DNA of 64,000 nt from Sanyastnella coralliicola (GTDB lineage: Bacteria; Bacteroidota; Bacteroidia; Flavobacteriales_D; Sanyastnellaceae). This document shows positions 45,586 to 54,973 of this stretch, piece by piece. The translations under genes and the position numbers were made by a program. The notes under the pieces are model-generated. The model did no database searches. It saw only the letters and a program-made list of their open reading frames with translations, and had not been told where the DNA came from. The DNA is taken from contig NZ_CP132543.1 of NCBI RefSeq assembly GCF_030845195.1, forward strand, positions 1,319,501 through 1,383,500, in the 5' to 3' direction. Every line of letters begins with the position of its first letter. Positions within the stretch are counted from its first letter, which is position 1.

Positions 45586-46941
45586 ATGGCGAAAGCGATT
45601 CGTATACGTAAGGGTAGTGATATCAGACTCGTAGGAGTAGCTGATAAAACCCTTGAAAATCCTGCACGGACTGACCTATATGCGGTCAAGCCGACTGACT
45701 TCCACGGTCTTACACCGAAACTCGTTGCGCGAGAAGGTGACCGCGTGAAAGCAGGTGATGTCCTCTTTTTTGATAAGTACAATGACTCGATCAAGTACAA
45801 CGCTCCCGTTAGTGGAACTGTTGACGAGGTCGTACGTGGTGAAAAACGCCGCATTCTAGAAGTACGTATCAAAGCTGATGCCCAAAATGAATTTAAAGAC
45901 TTCGGAGCAAAGTCTGCGAGCTCAATGAGCGCTGCTGATCTTCGTGCTCACTTGTTGGAAGGAGGCTGCTGGCCGCTTATCCAACAGCGTCCGTTCGCTA
46001 TTGTTGCGAATCCGGAGAGCACACCAAAGTCGATCTTCATTGCTGGTTTCGACAGTTCACCACTAGCACCTGACGGTGACTTCGTGATGGAAGGAGAAGC
46101 TGACAACTTCAAAGAAGGTCTGGCTGCTTTGAAAGTTCTTGCTGATGGAAAACCAGTTCACCTGGGTGTTCGTCCTGACAGCAAAGCCTTCAACGGCGTT
46201 GATGCACAGGTTCACCAAGTGAGTGGTCCACACCCAGCTGGAAACCCAGGGGTTCAGATCCATCACATTGATCCGATTAACAAAGGTGAAGTCGTTTGGA
46301 CGATTGCAGCGCAGGATGTAGCGAACATCGGAAGATTCCTTCGCACTGGTAAGTTTGATATGCAGCGTGTTGTTGCATTGACTGGTGCTCAAGTGAATCA
46401 ACCGAAGTACTACCGAGTTACTGTAGGAGCCAACGTCTCATCTATGCTTAACGGCCAAATCAAGGATGATAATACTCGTGTCATCAGCGGAAACGTTTTG
46501 ACAGGTGATCACATCACTACCGATGGCTTCCTTGGTTACTACCATCACCAGATCACGGCTATTCCTGAAGGGAAGGAGCCAAAGTTCTTGTTGACTGATG
46601 GTTGGTTGAGCCCAGGATTGAAGAAGTTCTCTCTTTCACACGCTTACCCAACGTGGTTGATGCCAAAGAGCAAACGATTCAACTTGGATACCAATTCAAA
46701 TGGTGAAGATCGCGCCTTCGTTGTTACCGGACAGTACGAGAAGGTATTCCCATTTGACATCTATCCAGTTCAATTGGTGAAGTCGATCATCGTCAACGAT
46801 ATCGATTCGATGGAAAAACTAGGGATCTACGAAGTAGCTCCCGAGGATTTCGCGCTTTGTGAATACGCTTGTACCTCAAAAATTGAAGTTCAAGACATTG
46901 TTCGCGAAGGGTTGGATACCATCATGAAAGAATTTAGTTAA
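45586..46941 (+). CDS. nqrA: Na+-translocating NADH:quinone oxidoreductase subunit A
   Basis: 451 residues, the usual NqrA length. NqrA is the soluble subunit of the Na+ pump that takes part in quinone binding. The barrel-sandwich start (FFDKYNDSIKYNAPVSGTVDEV) and GLTPKLVAREGDRVKAGDVL are typical, as are HPAGNPGVQIHHIDPI and the C-terminal CEYACTSKIEVQDIVREGL. It is the first gene of nqrABCDEF, with 20 bases to nqrB. Confidence 0.97.
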   Translation: MAKAIRIRKGSDIRLVGVADKTLENPARTDLYAVKPTDFHGLTPKLVAREGDRVKAGDVLFFDKYNDSIKYNAPVSGTVDEVVRGEKRRILEVRIKADAQNEFKDFGAKSASSMSAADLRAHLLEGGCWPLIQQRPFAIVANPESTPKSIFIAGFDSSPLAPDGDFVMEGEADNFKEGLAALKVLADGKPVHLGVRPDSKAFNGVDAQVHQVSGPHPAGNPGVQIHHIDPINKGEVVWTIAAQDVANIGRFLRTGKFDMQRVVALTGAQVNQPKYYRVTVGANVSSMLNGQIKDDNTRVISGNVLTGDHITTDGFLGYYHHQITAIPEGKEPKFLLTDGWLSPGLKKFSLSHAYPTWLMPKSKRFNLDTNSNGEDRAFVVTGQYEKVFPFDIYPVQLVKSIIVNDIDSMEKLGIYEVAPEDFALCEYACTSKIEVQDIVREGLDTIMKEFS

Positions 46942-46961
46942 GCATAGAAAATCGTCATACC

Positions 46962-48212
46962 GTGAAAGCACTTCATAATTTTCTAGAGAAGAAGGTAAAG
47001 CCGAATTTCGTTGAAGGAGGGAAGCTCTCGCGCTTCTGGGTGGTTTATGATTCACTCGAAACCTTCGCATTCACGCCAGGTCACGTTACTAAGAAAGGAG
47101 CTCACATCCGTGATAGCATCGACCTGAAGCGTACCATGTTCTTGGTGATCGTTGCCATGGTTCCAGCACTGTTGTTTGGAATGTGGAATGTTGGTCACCA
47201 ATACTACCTATCAATTGGAGAAATCACTACAGCTGACCCATACAGCGCAATGCTGTGGGAGAAATTCCAAGTAGGACTGGTGAAAACACTACCGTTGATC
47301 GTTGTATCATACGGTGTCGGACTCGGAATCGAGTTCATATTTGCAGGACTTAGAAAGCACTCAATCAATGAAGGTTTCCTTGTATCAGGGATGCTTATTC
47401 CATTAATTATGCCAGTGGATGTACCATTATGGATGGTAGCGGTTGCTACTGCCTTCGCGGTAATCATTGGTAAAGAGGTGTTTGGTGGTACTGGAATGAA
47501 CATCTTGAACGTCGCACTTACGGCGCGTGCATTCTTGTTCTTTGCTTACCCGAAACAAATGTCAGGTGAGATTTGGATCCACGACGTAGCGGCTTCTGCA
47601 ACTAACGGAATGTTGGCTGACGGTTACACAGGTGCGACAGCGCTTGGTCACCTAGCGAACACTGTTGGTAAGCCAGTCGATGGCGAAGTCGCAGGAAGTG
47701 TCATGGGTATGTTCGGAGACGCGGGCATGTACTCGTTCATGGATTCATTCCTAGGATTGATTCCTGGATGTATCGGTGAAACAAGTGCACTTGCCATCCT
47801 TATCGGAGCTGGAATCTTGATCTGGACAGGTATTGGTAGCTGGAGAATCATGTTGAGCTTCCTTATCGGAGGTTTGGCCATGGGAGCCATCTTCAATGCA
47901 TTCGGAGCGAACGCTTACATGACGCTACCAGCAGTTCACCAAATCGTCATTGGTGGATTCATGTTCGGTATGGTCTTCATGGCAACTGACCCGGTAACAG
48001 CGGCACAAACGAACACAGGTAAACTCATCTACGGATTCTTTGGAGGTTTCTTCTCGATTATGATCCGTGTATTCAACCCTGCTTATCCAGAAGGGGTGAT
48101 GATGGCTATCCTGTTTATGAACGTAATGGCTCCTATGATTGACCACTACGTAATTCAAGCGAACATCAAACGTCGAATGAAACGAACTGCACTCGCTACG
48201 GCGGCTGCGTAA
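46962..48212 (+). CDS. nqrB: Na+-NQR subunit B (covalent FMN, membrane)
   Basis: 416 residues with about nine to ten membrane segments. FMN is attached by a phosphoester bond to the last Thr of the TGAT motif (T226 in DGYTGATALGH), the same place as in other NqrB proteins. GTG is the start codon. NqrB carries FMN and riboflavin, and forms part of the Na+ channel. It is followed by nqrC after 11 bases. Confidence 0.97.
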   Translation: MKALHNFLEKKVKPNFVEGGKLSRFWVVYDSLETFAFTPGHVTKKGAHIRDSIDLKRTMFLVIVAMVPALLFGMWNVGHQYYLSIGEITTADPYSAMLWEKFQVGLVKTLPLIVVSYGVGLGIEFIFAGLRKHSINEGFLVSGMLIPLIMPVDVPLWMVAVATAFAVIIGKEVFGGTGMNILNVALTARAFLFFAYPKQMSGEIWIHDVAASATNGMLADGYTGATALGHLANTVGKPVDGEVAGSVMGMFGDAGMYSFMDSFLGLIPGCIGETSALAILIGAGILIWTGIGSWRIMLSFLIGGLAMGAIFNAFGANAYMTLPAVHQIVIGGFMFGMVFMATDPVTAAQTNTGKLIYGFFGGFFSIMIRVFNPAYPEGVMMAILFMNVMAPMIDHYVIQANIKRRMKRTALATAAA

Positions 48213-48223
48213 TACCTAAAGCA

Positions 48224-49030
48224 ATGGCAGTAAATAAAAATAGCAACGGGTATACATTCTTCTTTGCGATCGCCATGGTAGTGGTGGTTGGAGCGATCTT
48301 GGCGATTACTTCGGTGTCACTCAAAGAGCGTCAGCAACAGAATGATGCAGATAAGAAGCGTATGGACATCCTGGGTGCAATCAAGGTAGAATCAACGCGT
48401 CAAAATGCGGCAGACTTGTTCTCACAGTTCGTGGTAGAACGCATTTCTGTTGATTACTCTGGAAACTTGGTGGAGCAGGCATCAGGGAAGATTGACCCGA
48501 ATGACAAACAAGATCCATTCAATATTGACGTAAAGAAAGATTACAGGTCTTCGATCAAGGGAATCGTAAAAACTTCAGGAAAAAATCCGGAAGAACTTGA
48601 GAATAGACTTGCTAACGCAGATGTAAACTACCCAGTTTTCAAGTGTGTTAAAAATGACACTACGCTCTACGTATGCCCAATGGTCGGAACTGGTCTTTGG
48701 GGTCCAATTTGGGGTTATGTTGCTCTTGAAGAAGATTTTCAAACAATCTACGGAGCTAAGTTTGATCACAAAACAGAAACTCCAGGTCTTGGGGCTGAAA
48801 TAAAGGAGGACTTCTTCACGGTAAAATTTGAAGGGAAAGAATTGAACCTTGAAGATCCGAAGACAATGTTCTCTGTCCTGAAAGGGGGAGCAGTTACGAA
48901 CGAACACAGTGTAGACGGAATCACGGGAGGTACCATCACTTCGAAAGGGGTGGATGAAATGCTTAACCGTACACTTCCGGTTTACGTGAAATACTTTACT
49001 AACGCTAACGATCAACGCGCAGAACGATGA
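48224..49030 (+). CDS. nqrC: Na+-NQR subunit C (covalent FMN)
   Basis: 268 residues: one N-terminal membrane segment (about 9-30) and a periplasmic FMN domain. The FMN site reads DGITGGTITSKGV, with T237 as attachment Thr; the motif is TGGT instead of the more common SGAT. ApbE encoded downstream would attach the FMN. The stop overlaps the nqrD start by 4 bases (ATGA). Confidence 0.96.
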   Translation: MAVNKNSNGYTFFFAIAMVVVVGAILAITSVSLKERQQQNDADKKRMDILGAIKVESTRQNAADLFSQFVVERISVDYSGNLVEQASGKIDPNDKQDPFNIDVKKDYRSSIKGIVKTSGKNPEELENRLANADVNYPVFKCVKNDTTLYVCPMVGTGLWGPIWGYVALEEDFQTIYGAKFDHKTETPGLGAEIKEDFFTVKFEGKELNLEDPKTMFSVLKGGAVTNEHSVDGITGGTITSKGVDEMLNRTLPVYVKYFTNANDQRAER

Positions 49031-49737
49031 GCACTGAAGTAAAAGAAGTAGAAAAAGCGGTTGAGAAGAAGTCTGAGCCACTATTCTCGAAAAAGAATAG
49101 GAAGCTGCTTTCAGACCCTCTGAATGATTCCAACCCAATTACTGTTCAGGTACTAGGTATCTGCTCAGCACTCGCGATTACAGTACAGCTTCAACAGGCT
49201 GTGATTATGTCACTCTCAGTATTGTTCGTAATGATTGGAGGTAACGTAATCGTATCGTTGCTTCGTAACGCGATTCCTGATCGAATCCGAATCATCGTGC
49301 AGCTTGTTGTTATTGCAGCACTTGTAATTATCGTAAATGAAGTTCTGAAAGCCTTCCTACCAGACATCTCTGAGAAGCTGTCGGTATTCGTAGGTCTTAT
49401 CATCACGAACTGCATCATCATGGGACGTCTAGAGGCATTTGCTCTAGGTAACAAGCCAGGACCATCATTCCTTGATGCGATTGGTAACGCCATGGGTTAC
49501 GCTTGGATTCTTTTGGCCGTATCTATCGTGCGTGAGATCTTCGGTTCCGGAGCGATTTCATTCCCAGGGATGGGTCAGGTGAAATTCTTTGACCCAGATT
49601 GGTCAGGATGGATGGCTAATGGAGGATTCTATGAAAACAACAACTTGATGATCCTTCCTCCAATGGCCCTTGTGGTTGTGGGTGTGATCATCTGGATCCA
49701 GCGTGCACGTAACACTAAATTGATCGAAGAAAACTAA
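49027..49737 (+). CDS. nqrD: Na+-NQR subunit D
   Basis: 236 residues with six membrane segments. The conserved half-membrane cysteine motif of the NqrD/RnfE family lies in [18 protein letters not shown], one of the ligands for the iron centre shared with NqrE. The N-terminus has a charged extension (about 30 residues). The start overlaps nqrC by 4 bases, so translation is coupled. Confidence 0.97.
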   Translation: MSTEVKEVEKAVEKKSEPLFSKKNRKLLSDPLNDSNPITVQVLGICSALAITVQLQQAVIMSLSVLFVMIGGNVIVSLLRNAIPDRIRIIVQLVVIAALVIIVNEVLKAFLPDISEKLSVFVGLIITNCIIMGRLEAFALGNKPGPSFLDAIGNAMGYAWILLAVSIVREIFGSGAISFPGMGQVKFFDPDWSGWMANGGFYENNNLMILPPMALVVVGVIIWIQRARNTKLIEEN

Positions 49738-49745
49738 GAACAGCC

Positions 49746-50360
49746 ATGGAATACTTTAGCATATTCGTAAAAGGTATCTTTATTGAGAACATGATCTTCG
49801 CCTACTTCTTGGGGATGTGTTCTTATCTAGCGGTATCAAAGACAGTTAAGACGGCGGTTGGTCTTGGTTTCGCCGTGATCTTCGTACTCGGAATCACTGT
49901 ACCGATCAACTACCTACTAGAAAACTACGTACTGGCAGAAGGGGCCCTCACCTGGATCTCTCCTGAGTACGCAACAGTAGACCTCAGCTTCCTCAGCTTT
50001 ATCATGTTCATCGCCGTAATTGCGTCGATGGTACAGTTGGTTGAGATGATCGTTGAGAAGTTCGCTCCAGCACTTTACGGAGCACTTGGAATCTTCCTAC
50101 CACTTATCGCAGTAAACTGTTCGATCCTTGGTGGTGCACTCTTCATGCAAGAGCGCCAGTACCCATCGATCGGGGAGGCAACTGTATTCGGACTTGGTTC
50201 TGGAGTTGGATGGTGGCTAGCGATTGTTGCGATTGCAGCCATCCGTGAGAAGATCCGCTACTCTCATGTACCTGCTCCGCTTCGCGGACTAGGAATTACA
50301 TTCATCATTACTGGTTTGATGGGAATGGCGTTCATGAGCTTTATGGGAATTGAAATTTAA
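49746..50360 (+). CDS. nqrE: Na+-NQR subunit E
   Basis: 204 residues, six membrane segments. Conserved family motifs are [15 protein letters not shown] and the matching [15 protein letters not shown], whose cysteines supply the second half of the intramembrane iron site with NqrD. Nine bases follow nqrD. Confidence 0.97.
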   Translation: MEYFSIFVKGIFIENMIFAYFLGMCSYLAVSKTVKTAVGLGFAVIFVLGITVPINYLLENYVLAEGALTWISPEYATVDLSFLSFIMFIAVIASMVQLVEMIVEKFAPALYGALGIFLPLIAVNCSILGGALFMQERQYPSIGEATVFGLGSGVGWWLAIVAIAAIREKIRYSHVPAPLRGLGITFIITGLMGMAFMSFMGIEI

Positions 50361-50381
50361 TCGTTGAAGAAAGTATAGATC

Positions 50382-51677
50382 ATGACAACAACAGTCATTC
50401 TAACCATTGTATTCTTCCTAGCAGTAATCCTGCTACTTGTATCATTGCTTCTTTTCGCAAAGGCGAAGCTTTCGCCAAGCGGTAAGATCAAGATCGAGAT
50501 CAACGGAGAAAAAACGATCGAGGTAGACGGAGGTGGATCACTTCTTACAACCCTCGGTAATGCGGGAATCTTCCTACCATCAGCATGTGGTGGAGGTGGT
50601 ACTTGTGTTCAGTGTACTTGTCAAGTGCACGAAGGTGGAGGTGCTATCCTTCCTACAGAAGAACCACACTTCTCACGTAAAGAGATCGCTTCGGATTGGC
50701 GTCTCGGTTGCCAGGTGAAGGTGAAGGAAGATATGAAGATCCAAATCCCTGAAGAGGTATTTGGTATCAAGAAGTGGGAGTGTGAAGTAGTTTCAAACTA
50801 CAACGTAGCTTCATTCATTAAGGAGTTTGTTGTTCGCCTTCCTGAAGGTGAATCACTCGACTTTGAAGCTGGTGGTTACATCCAGATTGATGTACCGAAA
50901 ATCACAGTGAACTTCAAAGACATCGACATCACAGCTCACCCTGAGCAGCACGGAAACCCTGAAGAGTTCCGCACGGAGTGGGATAAGTTCGGCCTATGGG
51001 ACTTGAAGATGGTTAACGACGAAGACATCGTACGTGCCTACTCGATGGCTAACCACCCAGCTGAAGGAAACATCGTCATGTTGAACATTCGTGTAGCAAC
51101 TCCACCTTGGGATCGCGCACGTAACGCATGGATGCAAGTGAATCCAGGTGTTTGTTCTTCATACGTGTTCGGATGTAAGCCAGGAGATAAAGTAACAGTT
51201 TCAGGTCCTTACGGAGAATTCTTCATCAAGGAAACTGACGCTGAGATGGTATACATCGGGGGTGGTGCAGGTATGGCGCCAATGCGTTCACACCTTTTCC
51301 ACTTGTTCCACACGTTGAAGACTGGACGTAAAGTGACATTCTACTACGGTGGTCGTTCACGTCGTGAGCTTTTCTACATCGAAGACTTCCGCAAGATCGA
51401 ACGTGAGTTCCCGAACTTTAAGTTCCACCTTGTATTGTCTGAGCCACTTCCAGAAGATAACTGGAATGAGAAGAAGAGCGTTGACGATGAAGGAGACGGG
51501 TTCTTAGGTTTCGTTCACAATGCGGTGATCGAGCACCACTTGAAAGATCACGATGCTCCTGAAGATATTGAATTCTACTTCTGTGGTCCTCCATTGATGA
51601 ACCAGGCTGTCCTCAAAATGTGCGACGACTGGGGAGTTCCACCAGAAAATGTTTCCTTTGATGACTTCGGAGGATAA
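50382..51677 (+). CDS. nqrF: Na+-NQR subunit F (NADH-oxidising, 2Fe-2S and FAD)
   Basis: 431 residues. An N-terminal membrane anchor (about 5-26) is followed by a plant-type 2Fe-2S domain with C69, C75, C78 and C110. The FAD domain has the RAYS motif (RAYSMANHP) and the NADH site has [12 protein letters not shown]. The C-terminus ([13 protein letters not shown]) is typical. It takes hydride from NADH and starts electron flow in the pump. A terminator follows at once, so apbE has its own promoter. Confidence 0.97.
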   Translation: MTTTVILTIVFFLAVILLLVSLLLFAKAKLSPSGKIKIEINGEKTIEVDGGGSLLTTLGNAGIFLPSACGGGGTCVQCTCQVHEGGGAILPTEEPHFSRKEIASDWRLGCQVKVKEDMKIQIPEEVFGIKKWECEVVSNYNVASFIKEFVVRLPEGESLDFEAGGYIQIDVPKITVNFKDIDITAHPEQHGNPEEFRTEWDKFGLWDLKMVNDEDIVRAYSMANHPAEGNIVMLNIRVATPPWDRARNAWMQVNPGVCSSYVFGCKPGDKVTVSGPYGEFFIKETDAEMVYIGGGAGMAPMRSHLFHLFHTLKTGRKVTFYYGGRSRRELFYIEDFRKIEREFPNFKFHLVLSEPLPEDNWNEKKSVDDEGDGFLGFVHNAVIEHHLKDHDAPEDIEFYFCGPPLMNQAVLKMCDDWGVPPENVSFDDFGG

Positions 51678-51685
51678 AAAACTTC

Positions 51686-51711
51686 AAAAGGCGCCTTTAC
51701 GGCGCCTTTTT
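51686..51711 (+). terminator. terminator of the nqr operon
   Basis: AAAGGCGCC/GGCGCCTTT with a short loop and T-tract, 9 bases after the nqrF stop. Confidence 0.92.
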
Positions 51712-51718
51712 CATTTCT

Positions 51719-51726
51719 CATCTTTG
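51719..51726 (+). promoter_or_regulatory. CATCTTTG box 5 bases before apbE
   Basis: One mismatch from TAnnTTTG (CATCTTTG) and 5 bases before the ATG at 51732, after the nqr terminator. It fits the leaderless pattern. Confidence 0.4.
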
Positions 51727-51731
51727 CAGAC

Positions 51732-52817
51732 ATGAAGAGAGTCGTATTCATTTTCATCGCAGCTGTTGTTCTTGCTGCCTGTGGTACATCAGAACCACCG
51801 GTTCAGGAAACACCACCCTCGACCTTCCAGAACATGGTCATTACTGGCGAGGCGCAAGGAACCACTTATACCATCCGATATATTGAGGATACGGTCGACT
51901 ACAAAACGCAAGTGGATTCAATCCTGTTGCGCATTGACCAGGACCTCTCGACTTGGGTTCCAAGTTCTTTGATCAATCAGATCAATGCCTTTGATCGCAC
52001 TGATACCGTATTTGCGTTCTATGATAGCACGAAGTACTTCTCAGTGATGTTTGATGTATCTCGTGAGATTTGGAACAAAACAGACGGCGCTTTTGATCCC
52101 ACGGTATATCCCTTGGTTGACCTTTGGGGATTCGGATTAAGCAATAGAGGAGACGTCAATGATGAGGCTGTCATGGAGGCACAGTCGAAAGTCGGAATGA
52201 TGGAGGCCAATATTGATATGATCGAATTGGAGGAGAACTACCTCTACCAGACGACTTGGATTCGAAAAGGACAAGAAGGCGTGCGCCTTGACTTCAATGC
52301 GATTGCCCAAGGGTTTAGTGTTGACTTGATCACGGAGTTCTTGGAAGAGCAAGGAGTGAATAATTATATGGTGGAGCTCGGAGGTGAAGTGAGCTGCAAA
52401 GGAGTGAATGCAGAGGGGAATGCTTGGCGCATTGCTATTGATAAGCCTAAGGATGACGGAGAACGAGAGTTCCAAGCGATTGTGAATGTTCGAAACAAAG
52501 CAGTTGCGACTAGCGGGAACTACCGCAAATTCTACGAAGTGGATGGCGTGCGTTATTCCCACACGATTGACCCTCGCACTGGTTATCCGGTAACACATAG
52601 TCTGCTTTCGGCTACGGTTATGGCTTCTGACTGCGCAACCGCGGATGCTTATGCCACATCTTTCATGGTGATGGGGAAGGATGACGCCATCGCATTTATT
52701 GAAGATGGTATGGTCTCCGGACTAGAAGTTTACCTGATCTACGATGAAGGTGGAGTGTATAAGACGTGGATGACTGCAGGTATGAACGAAGTCATTGAAG
52801 AATTGAATGATTTGTGA
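51732..52817 (+). CDS. apbE: FAD:protein FMN transferase, lipoprotein
   Basis: 361 residues with lipobox VVLAACG. ApbE attaches FMN to Thr residues of NqrB and NqrC, using FAD as donor. Typical motifs: GTTYTIRYIED, DGAFDPTVYPLVDLWGFG, LDFNAIAQGFSVDLI, and SHTIDPRTGYPVTHSLLSATV with the Mg2+/FAD-binding acidic residues. VMASDCATADAYATSFMVMG closes the domain. Its place right after nqrF matches its role in maturing the pump. Confidence 0.96.
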   Translation: MKRVVFIFIAAVVLAACGTSEPPVQETPPSTFQNMVITGEAQGTTYTIRYIEDTVDYKTQVDSILLRIDQDLSTWVPSSLINQINAFDRTDTVFAFYDSTKYFSVMFDVSREIWNKTDGAFDPTVYPLVDLWGFGLSNRGDVNDEAVMEAQSKVGMMEANIDMIELEENYLYQTTWIRKGQEGVRLDFNAIAQGFSVDLITEFLEEQGVNNYMVELGGEVSCKGVNAEGNAWRIAIDKPKDDGEREFQAIVNVRNKAVATSGNYRKFYEVDGVRYSHTIDPRTGYPVTHSLLSATVMASDCATADAYATSFMVMGKDDAIAFIEDGMVSGLEVYLIYDEGGVYKTWMTAGMNEVIEELNDL

Positions 52818-52839
52818 TCTCTAAGCAGAGCTTACTGCT

Positions 52840-52847
52840 TATCTTTG
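52840..52847 (+). promoter_or_regulatory. TATCTTTG box 4 bases before the small Cys-rich gene
   Basis: A perfect TAnnTTTG match, 4 bases before the ATG at 52852; implies a leaderless mRNA separate from apbE. Confidence 0.55.
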
Positions 52848-52851
52848 CACT

Positions 52852-53052
52852 ATGAGTACAGTATTATTAGCTATCGGATTGTTGGCCTTGGCTTTCGCAG
52901 GCATCGCCATCAAGATCCTTGTTAAGAAAGACGGAGAGTTTGCCGGTACTTGTGCCAGCAATAATCCATACCTCAAAGAAGAGGGTGGTACATGTTCTGT
53001 TTGTGGTGCTCGTCCACAGGAGCAGTGCCAGCGTGAGTCTGTAGAGGGATAA
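52852..53052 (+). CDS. small membrane protein with four cysteines, candidate NqrM-like maturation factor
   Basis: 66 residues: one membrane helix (about 3-24), a basic turn (KILVKKDGEF), and a short tail with four cysteines (C34, C48, C51, C59; GTC, then CSVCG and QEQC). In Vibrio and other bacteria NqrM (DUF539) is a small membrane protein with a helix, a basic turn and a Cys tail (GSCGG type), needed for NQR maturation, probably for the iron site in NqrD/NqrE. The layout and position after nqrF-apbE fit this role. The cysteine spacing differs from DUF539, so this is inference; it could also be another small zinc-ribbon-like protein. Confidence 0.6.
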   Translation: MSTVLLAIGLLALAFAGIAIKILVKKDGEFAGTCASNNPYLKEEGGTCSVCGARPQEQCQRESVEG

Positions 53053-54159
53053 TTAGAAGATCCTATATCCGATCCCAAATTCTGGGTAATCGGCTTTTGC
53101 CCAATGAGTTTTGAGCCCAATCATGCATTGCCAATCTTCGGTGATGTCGTAACGCAATGAGAAGCGGTGATAGAATGTGCCGTTTCCTTTGTAGCGCGTA
53201 AAAGTGTAAGCGCCCATCATCAAATCGAATCTTAATCTTCCGAAGTGCTGGTTGTAACTAAGTGCTACGCCATGTTGCACCATGTCGAGCACATCAGACT
53301 GACCTTCTTCACCGAGTAGCTGAGCGGCAGCCATGTTGTAAAAGAGATCACTCCGAATACTCCAACCCCGTTTCCAACTCGGTCTGAATTCATAGGCATA
53401 GCTGAAGGTATGCACTGAAAATTTTGGTCCGCCCGGAGGTAGATTCTCTTTGACACCAGTTAAAAGCATCGCATAATGTGCCCTGCCTCTTGGTAGTACT
53501 GAAGTCCAAATGCCTTCTGGTAAGGGTACAATAGGATTAATGTGGTATACCGCCTGCAGGCCAACAGTCAAGTTGTTAATGCCAAGATTGGGTAAGGTGT
53601 AAGCACCATTAGACAAGTGTGTCATTCTCAGGCTAGCGCCGATATGCCAGTGATCTGATAGGTAGTAATCGGATTGAACTCCCAAGATCACGCTTGCATT
53701 TAGCGGTGAGCCGAGTGCGATCGCCTTTGTATTGTCTTCAAGGTCCCAGGTTGTATCTGTGAAGCCGATGCCTCCTGCAGCTAATAGGAAATGCTCGAAG
53801 CGTTCTCCTCTTCGGATGGGTAGTAAGGTATAGAGTGACAGTGCTGCTTGTCTTCCCAGTTCAGCTCTGTTACCTAAGTCGGCCGCGTACAGCTCCACTC
53901 CCCAGCGAGGTCTGAAGTAGTTGTAGTGCCAACGTTTGGAGCCGTCCACTATCCATTCCGCCGAGGCGGTGATGGCCACTGAATTTCCTGTGACTAGAGG
54001 TTTGAGATCATCTCTATGAGGTACTACCAATCCGTAGTTTCCGCCTATTCTAAAGCTGTTGGGTGCTTGCGCTAGCGCGGAAACGGACAAGACTACCAGA
54101 AGAACAAGAAGCGAAGCGTTCCGCCCGATAGGGCGAAAAAATGAAGAGAAGAAATACAC
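53053..54159 (-). CDS. PagL-like acyloxyacyl hydrolase / outer-membrane protein
   Basis: 368 residues if the GTG at 54159 is the start, which gives a signal peptide ending in SVSALAQAP. ATG codons exist further upstream (54210, 54252) but overlap the divergent mazG start. The mature protein is a beta-barrel-type sequence. THLSNGAYTLPNLG contains the HxSN motif of PagL lipid A 3-O-deacylases, the catalytic His and Ser; the catalytic Glu was not located. The C-terminal strand (EFGIGYRIF) ends in Phe as in outer-membrane barrels. Bacteroidota relatives are usually called acyloxyacyl hydrolase. The signal peptide region holds a 14-mer copy in the antisense frame (54070-54082). Confidence 0.65.
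   Translation of the reverse strand: MYFFSSFFRPIGRNASLLVLLVVLSVSALAQAPNSFRIGGNYGLVVPHRDDLKPLVTGNSVAITASAEWIVDGSKRWHYNYFRPRWGVELYAADLGNRAELGRQAALSLYTLLPIRRGERFEHFLLAAGGIGFTDTTWDLEDNTKAIALGSPLNASVILGVQSDYYLSDHWHIGASLRMTHLSNGAYTLPNLGINNLTVGLQAVYHINPIVPLPEGIWTSVLPRGRAHYAMLLTGVKENLPPGGPKFSVHTFSYAYEFRPSWKRGWSIRSDLFYNMAAAQLLGEEGQSDVLDMVQHGVALSYNQHFGRLRFDLMMGAYTFTRYKGNGTFYHRFSLRYDITEDWQCMIGLKTHWAKADYPEFGIGYRIF
54070..54082 (+). repeat. dispersed 14-mer, 13 of 14 bases, antisense to the gene
   Basis: CGCTAGCGCGGAA on the plus strand, preceded by G instead of T. In the minus-strand gene it reads Ser-Ala-Leu-Ala in the signal peptide, so here the word is not in the Ala-Ser-Ala-Glu frame. Confidence 0.65.
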
Positions 54160-54187
54160 TTTGCTATCGTGTGCCACAGGAAGAAGG

Positions 54188-54195
54188 TATCTTTG
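54188..54195 (+). promoter_or_regulatory. TATCTTTG box 4 bases before mazG
   Basis: A perfect match to TAnnTTTG followed by AAGT and the ATG at 54200; implies a leaderless mRNA. Confidence 0.55.
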
Positions 54196-54199
54196 AAGT

Positions 54200-54973
54200 A
54201 TGAACAGCATGCAAGATAAACTAAAGGCTTTTGAACGCCTGCTCATCATCATGGATGAGCTGCGTGAACAGTGTCCGTGGGATATGAAACAGACGATGGA
54301 TAGTCTGCGTCATTTGACGATCGAGGAGGTGTATGAATTGACCGATGCGATCATGGATAAAGACATGGAAGAGGTGAAGAAGGAGCTGGGAGATATCATG
54401 CTTCATATGGTCTTTTATGCTCGAATTGCCAGTGAAACGCAGCAGTTTGACATTGCTGATAGCCTAAATTCTATTTGCGATAAGATCATTGATCGTCACC
54501 CGCATATTTACGGTGATGTTGACGTAGCGGATGAAGAAGAAGTCAAGCAGAACTGGGAAAAGCTGAAGTTGAAAGAAGGGAAGAAGTCGGTACTTCAAGG
54601 GGTACCAAAGTCGCTTCCTAGTTTGGTGAAGGCAGTTCGTGTGCAAGACAAAGCACGTGGCGTTGGGTTTGATTGGGATCATGAAGACCAAGTGTGGGAG
54701 AAAGTGCAGGAAGAGCTTCAGGAGTTTAAGGCCGAAGCTGATGCTGGCAGTGATAAAGTAGAAGAGGAATTTGGGGATTTGATGTTCAGTCTCATCAATT
54801 TCGCGCGTTTCAAGGGAATCAATCCAGACGATGCCTTAGAACGTACCAACAAGAAGTTTATCAAGCGTTTCCAATTCTTAGAAGTAGAGAGTGCCAAGGA
54901 TGGCAAAGTGCTAGGGGAGATGACCTTAGAGGAAATGGACGGCTATTGGGAACGTGCCAAAACAGAGGCCTAA
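54200..54973 (+). CDS. mazG: nucleoside triphosphate pyrophosphohydrolase
   Basis: 257 residues with two MazG domains. The first has REQCPWDMKQTMDSLRHLTIEEVYEL and KKELGDIMLH, the metal-binding EExxE and ExxD motifs. The second (about 150-225) has EELQEFKAEA and EEEFGDLMFSLINFAR. The enzyme cleaves (d)NTPs to monophosphates and is known to clear aberrant nucleotides and, in some bacteria, to influence ppGpp. The DUF2807 gene begins at the base after its stop (TAA then TTG), so the two are co-transcribed. Confidence 0.95.
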   Translation: MNSMQDKLKAFERLLIIMDELREQCPWDMKQTMDSLRHLTIEEVYELTDAIMDKDMEEVKKELGDIMLHMVFYARIASETQQFDIADSLNSICDKIIDRHPHIYGDVDVADEEEVKQNWEKLKLKEGKKSVLQGVPKSLPSLVKAVRVQDKARGVGFDWDHEDQVWEKVQEELQEFKAEADAGSDKVEEEFGDLMFSLINFARFKGINPDDALERTNKKFIKRFQFLEVESAKDGKVLGEMTLEEMDGYWERAKTEA

